Translations under genes and position numbers: made by a program
Shown: piece by piece, positions 61,494 to 64,000 of the stretch
Layout: every line of letters starts with the position of its first letter
Numbering within the stretch: position 1 is the first letter of the stretch
Notes under the pieces: model-generated
Told to the model about the DNA's origin: nothing
Seen by the model: the letters and a program-made list of their open reading frames with translations, nothing else
Database searches by the model: none
From: JBKBUF01 sp046290815
GTDB lineage: Bacteria; Bacteroidota; Bacteroidia; Cytophagales; Cytophagaceae
Direction: 5' to 3'
DNA: 64,000 nt
Assembly (NCBI GenBank): GCA_046290815.1
Contig: JBKBUF010000011.1
Span: 62,001-126,000, forward strand

Positions 61494-63488
61494 TTATTTC
61501 ATCACCTTTATTTTTATAATTTCAGGCGCATAATTTTCTGTCATAATTTTGCAATAATAGATTCCTTCCTGTAAGTCAGAAGTATTAAATTCACAAATAT
61601 GATCACCCTGGCTGAGATGGACATTTAATCCTTCAAACACTTTCCTCCCAAAGAAATCTATAAGTTGAATTTCTGTTTTGCCTGCATCTGTAAGTGAGAA
61701 TTTTAAGAATGCTTGTTCATTGCAGGGATTAGGATAGAATAACGCAGTACTCAATGACTTATTTTTGGTCAATCCGGTAGCAGGTTTTTCTTCAAATTGC
61801 AGGTAGTTGAGATTAAATCCGGATGTTACAACATTAACTCTTAATATATGAAGTCCTGCAGTCAGGTTCAGATCTGTAACATCTATAGTTTGCCATTTTT
61901 GCCATCCTCCCGTATTTGGTACAGTTAAAGTACCGGTAATGGTAGTGCCATCCATAAGCACTGATATTTTTGAATTGTTTACAAAGGATGCTACCCGTAT
62001 TTTAAGATTATAAATTCCGTCTTTTTCTATATTTACAGTATACTCCAGCCATTCTCCTGTGTCAGTCCAACCGATATTAAATCCTCCTCCAAAATCGGTA
62101 CATGCTTCAATATCCACAGGCCCTAGTCTATAGGCTTTTCCTGAATTGGTAGGTGTATTGTCAATAAACGAAACTCCGCTTCCTCCATAATCAAAGTCTT
62201 CAGATTCGATTACACCGGGAATAAGCCAAGGGGTGCCACGGTATGCTTTCTGCGATTCAGCAGCTGTAATGGTTACAGAAACTGGTTCACTTGTTTTCGA
62301 CGCACCAATGTTATCAATGGCCATGGCTTTGATAATATAAGTACCAGGGGCAGATCCATGCCATTCAAACTCATATGGTGCCGCAAAGCTTTGGTGTATT
62401 ACAATATCATCTGCATAAAACATCACTTTATATATACTTCCATCTTCATCGGTTGCAGTACCAGCAATGGATATATATTCTTCTTCATTGTAGCTACGGT
62501 TTTCAATGCTAAGATGTACCTGAGGGGGTATGTTGGTATCAACATGCTTGATCACTTCATCAATAGCACTAAGCAGTGAATTCGCTCCTGTAGCATCCTG
62601 TGTCAGTTCCCATATCATTATACCACCTGCACTTTCCCAGGCAAGATTAGTTTTACTTTTTATGGTGGGGATACCATTATAAAATATAGTGCCTCCACCT
62701 TGAGGATACACCACATCATTGTTTTGACTGCCAGGAAAAGAAGCTGTGATGTTTCTGTATGTTACTGAATTGCAATTGTTGTTATTGAAATGATAGCCAT
62801 AAAACGGGACCCCAAGTATGATTTTTTCTTTAGCTACTCCTCTTGTGATATGCCAATAGTTTATTTCATTCACGGCTTGCTCATAGGGAGAATGTTGTCC
62901 CGGGTTTTGAGGATTCCAGCAGCCCGTTGCGTCATAGGCCATAAGGTTAATAAAATCAAATGCAGCCAGCGCAGTATTAGACACTTTATTAGCAGTCCAC
63001 AAAGCCAATGCAGCAGATAATTGTTTATTATGCGTTACTAGACCTGCTTTTAATTCTGTAACAAAACTTTCATAATTTTCATCAATGGCAGCTCCTTCCA
63101 GGTCACAATCTAATCCATCAAGGTTGTAATTGACGGCCAGATCAATGAACTTTTGAACAAGTTGCGCCCGGTTTTCAGGTTTTAAATACTCTCGGTACTG
63201 GTTGGTTACAGTGCCACCACCAAAAGAAACAAAAACTTTCACGTTGTTAGTATGTGCCAGTGTAACAACTTCTGAAAGGCCATTGGTGGGGGATAAATCG
63301 GCGGAACTGCCCGACGGATTGACAAAGGCGATAAAAAGATGTGTGATTTTGCTGTAATCAACCTGTGATGCGTTGGTGGAAAAATTTCCCCAATTAGGTA
63401 AATATCCAACAACTTTAAATTGACCGGAAACATGGGTTGTGAATCCCAAAGAAATGGCAAATGAAACTAATATTAATCTGATATTCAT
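61494..63488 (-). CDS. GH18 chitinase with Ig, CBM6 and T9SS sorting domains
   Basis: 664 residues. Signal peptide (VSFAISLGFTTHVSG, cleavage near residue 22); GH18 catalytic barrel (~24-315) with DGLDCDLEG at 124-132, general acid Glu131, and SFGGG (88-92); an Ig-like domain (~320-407); a CBM6-type module (~420-565, VIESEDFDYGG, IGWTDTGEWLEYTVNI, LHILRVNV); and a type A Por sorting domain (~580-664). It hydrolyses chitin or N-glycan core beta-1,4 bonds and is exported by the type IX system. The gene is monocistronic and its hydrolase context agrees with the metalloprotease that carries a chitin-binding-type module. Confidence 0.93.
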   Translation of the reverse strand: MNIRLILVSFAISLGFTTHVSGQFKVVGYLPNWGNFSTNASQVDYSKITHLFIAFVNPSGSSADLSPTNGLSEVVTLAHTNNVKVFVSFGGGTVTNQYREYLKPENRAQLVQKFIDLAVNYNLDGLDCDLEGAAIDENYESFVTELKAGLVTHNKQLSAALALWTANKVSNTALAAFDFINLMAYDATGCWNPQNPGQHSPYEQAVNEINYWHITRGVAKEKIILGVPFYGYHFNNNNCNSVTYRNITASFPGSQNNDVVYPQGGGTIFYNGIPTIKSKTNLAWESAGGIMIWELTQDATGANSLLSAIDEVIKHVDTNIPPQVHLSIENRSYNEEEYISIAGTATDEDGSIYKVMFYADDIVIHQSFAAPYEFEWHGSAPGTYIIKAMAIDNIGASKTSEPVSVTITAAESQKAYRGTPWLIPGVIESEDFDYGGSGVSFIDNTPTNSGKAYRLGPVDIEACTDFGGGFNIGWTDTGEWLEYTVNIEKDGIYNLKIRVASFVNNSKISVLMDGTTITGTLTVPNTGGWQKWQTIDVTDLNLTAGLHILRVNVVTSGFNLNYLQFEEKPATGLTKNKSLSTALFYPNPCNEQAFLKFSLTDAGKTEIQLIDFFGRKVFEGLNVHLSQGDHICEFNTSDLQEGIYYCKIMTENYAPEIIKIKVMK

Positions 63489-63641
63489 GATATATAATTA
63501 TGAATTCAGAATTTAAAAATTATCACTATTTAAAGGAAAGAAAACCGTATAAAAGTTAATTCATCAAAGGAATTTCCATCAAATTGTTTCAAAAGTATGA
63601 CGCATTAATTACTAATTTGTCCGGGCTTTCTGCAGCATTAA

Positions 63642-64000
63642 TTACAGATCTGAAGGATCTAGCGGCTTTTTTATGTACCGGTGAACAGACTTATACTTTT
63701 GCGCTTTAATAATATCATCCTGGTCGTCGGAAGAAGAAATGATGTAGAATTTTGGCTTGAATTTAGGGATTTCAAGTTTTTCAACTGCTTCAATAAATTC
63801 AAATCCCGACATTTGAGGCATATTAATGTCTATAAAAATAATTTCTGGTTTACATACCTGATTTTGTAAATCGGATATTGCCATTTCTGGATCTTGATAA
63901 ACATGTATATGCTGACTGAATTGGACCTTTTCCAAAATTATTTTATTGAGAAGGTTATCCATCTCACTGTCATCTACAACCATTATATCAAGATGTCGGT
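63642..64000 (-). CDS. single-domain response regulator (partial, N-terminus beyond window)
   Basis: The receiver domain ends at 63642. An ATG at 63983 is in frame, but the frame remains open to the window end and reads RHLDIMVVDDSEMDN, so the real start is probably outside. Phosphorylation site IIFIDINMPQMSG, acidic pair VVDDSE and Lys in YIKKPLDPS are present. No output domain follows, so it is a CheY-like module. Its partner kinase is not in view. Confidence 0.88.
   Translation of the reverse strand, partial: RHLDIMVVDDSEMDNLLNKIILEKVQFSQHIHVYQDPEMAISDLQNQVCKPEIIFIDINMPQMSGFEFIEAVEKLEIPKFKPKFYIISSSDDQDDIIKAQKYKSVHRYIKKPLDPSDL

Overview
The window is chromosomal DNA from a member of the Bacteroidota, most likely a gliding, polysaccharide-degrading cytophaga-type organism. 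The support is type IX secretion (T9SS) parts and cargo (a SprF/PorP protein, a type B CHU_C cargo, two proteins with type A Por sorting domains), split TamL/TamB, a fused E1 alpha/beta dehydrogenase, Bat aerotolerance genes, and promoters of the Bacteroidota form (TTTG, about 19 bases, TAnnTTTG). No rRNA, prophage, CRISPR array or intact insertion sequence was seen. The genus is not fixed; a Cytophaga/Sporocytophaga-like organism is an inference.

Layout. 1-9.4 kb: LTA-synthase-type sulfatase (cut by the left edge), alanine dehydrogenase, DUF1573 protein, E1 dehydrogenase fusion, two lipoproteins, a LuxE-like protein and a sigma-54 response regulator without a DNA-binding domain. 9.4-9.9 kb: RNase P RNA. 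9.9-18.7 kb: Smr protein, DUF2279 and TamB facing tsaD-smpB-NlpC/P60. 18.8-28.4 kb: ribosomal protein S1, tRNA-Cys, a deoxyhypusine synthase homologue, thioesterase, pcm, a sugar-phosphate transferase, riboflavin synthase, a LytTR regulator, a PAP2 phosphatase and hemF. 28.5-39.5 kb: TamL facing an rRNA-type methyltransferase, then a long leftward run, batB-batC-thiolase-MORN-purC-STAS-rnz-queuosine transporter. 39.6-40.7 kb: tRNA-Ser, -Pro and -Arg, then a decayed REP-associated transposase between inverted repeats. 41.5-51.8 kb: a T9SS block with a PD40/TPR protein, SprF, a CHU_C cargo, an anti-sigma/ECF sigma pair and a large secreted metalloprotease. 52-64 kb: two small cysteine-rich exported proteins, YceI, idi, a GH3 glucosidase, a 7TM-DISM receptor joined to a transposase-type DNA-binding domain, an SSS transporter, ArsR-thioredoxin, a GH18 chitinase and a response regulator cut by the right edge.

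Two regions stand out. The protein at 56724-58595 joins a seven-helix DISM receptor and coiled coil to an IS1595-type zinc ribbon plus helix-turn-helix where a histidine kinase would be expected, which suggests a membrane-bound one-component regulator built on a domesticated transposase domain; it sits between a glucosidase and a sugar-type symporter. At 47239-48646 an ECF sigma factor is followed by an anti-sigma protein whose periplasmic end looks like the sorting domain of type B T9SS cargo, directly upstream of such a cargo gene and its SprF partner; this suggests a way to sense the state of secretion. All calls rest on reading the sequence only; no database search was run.
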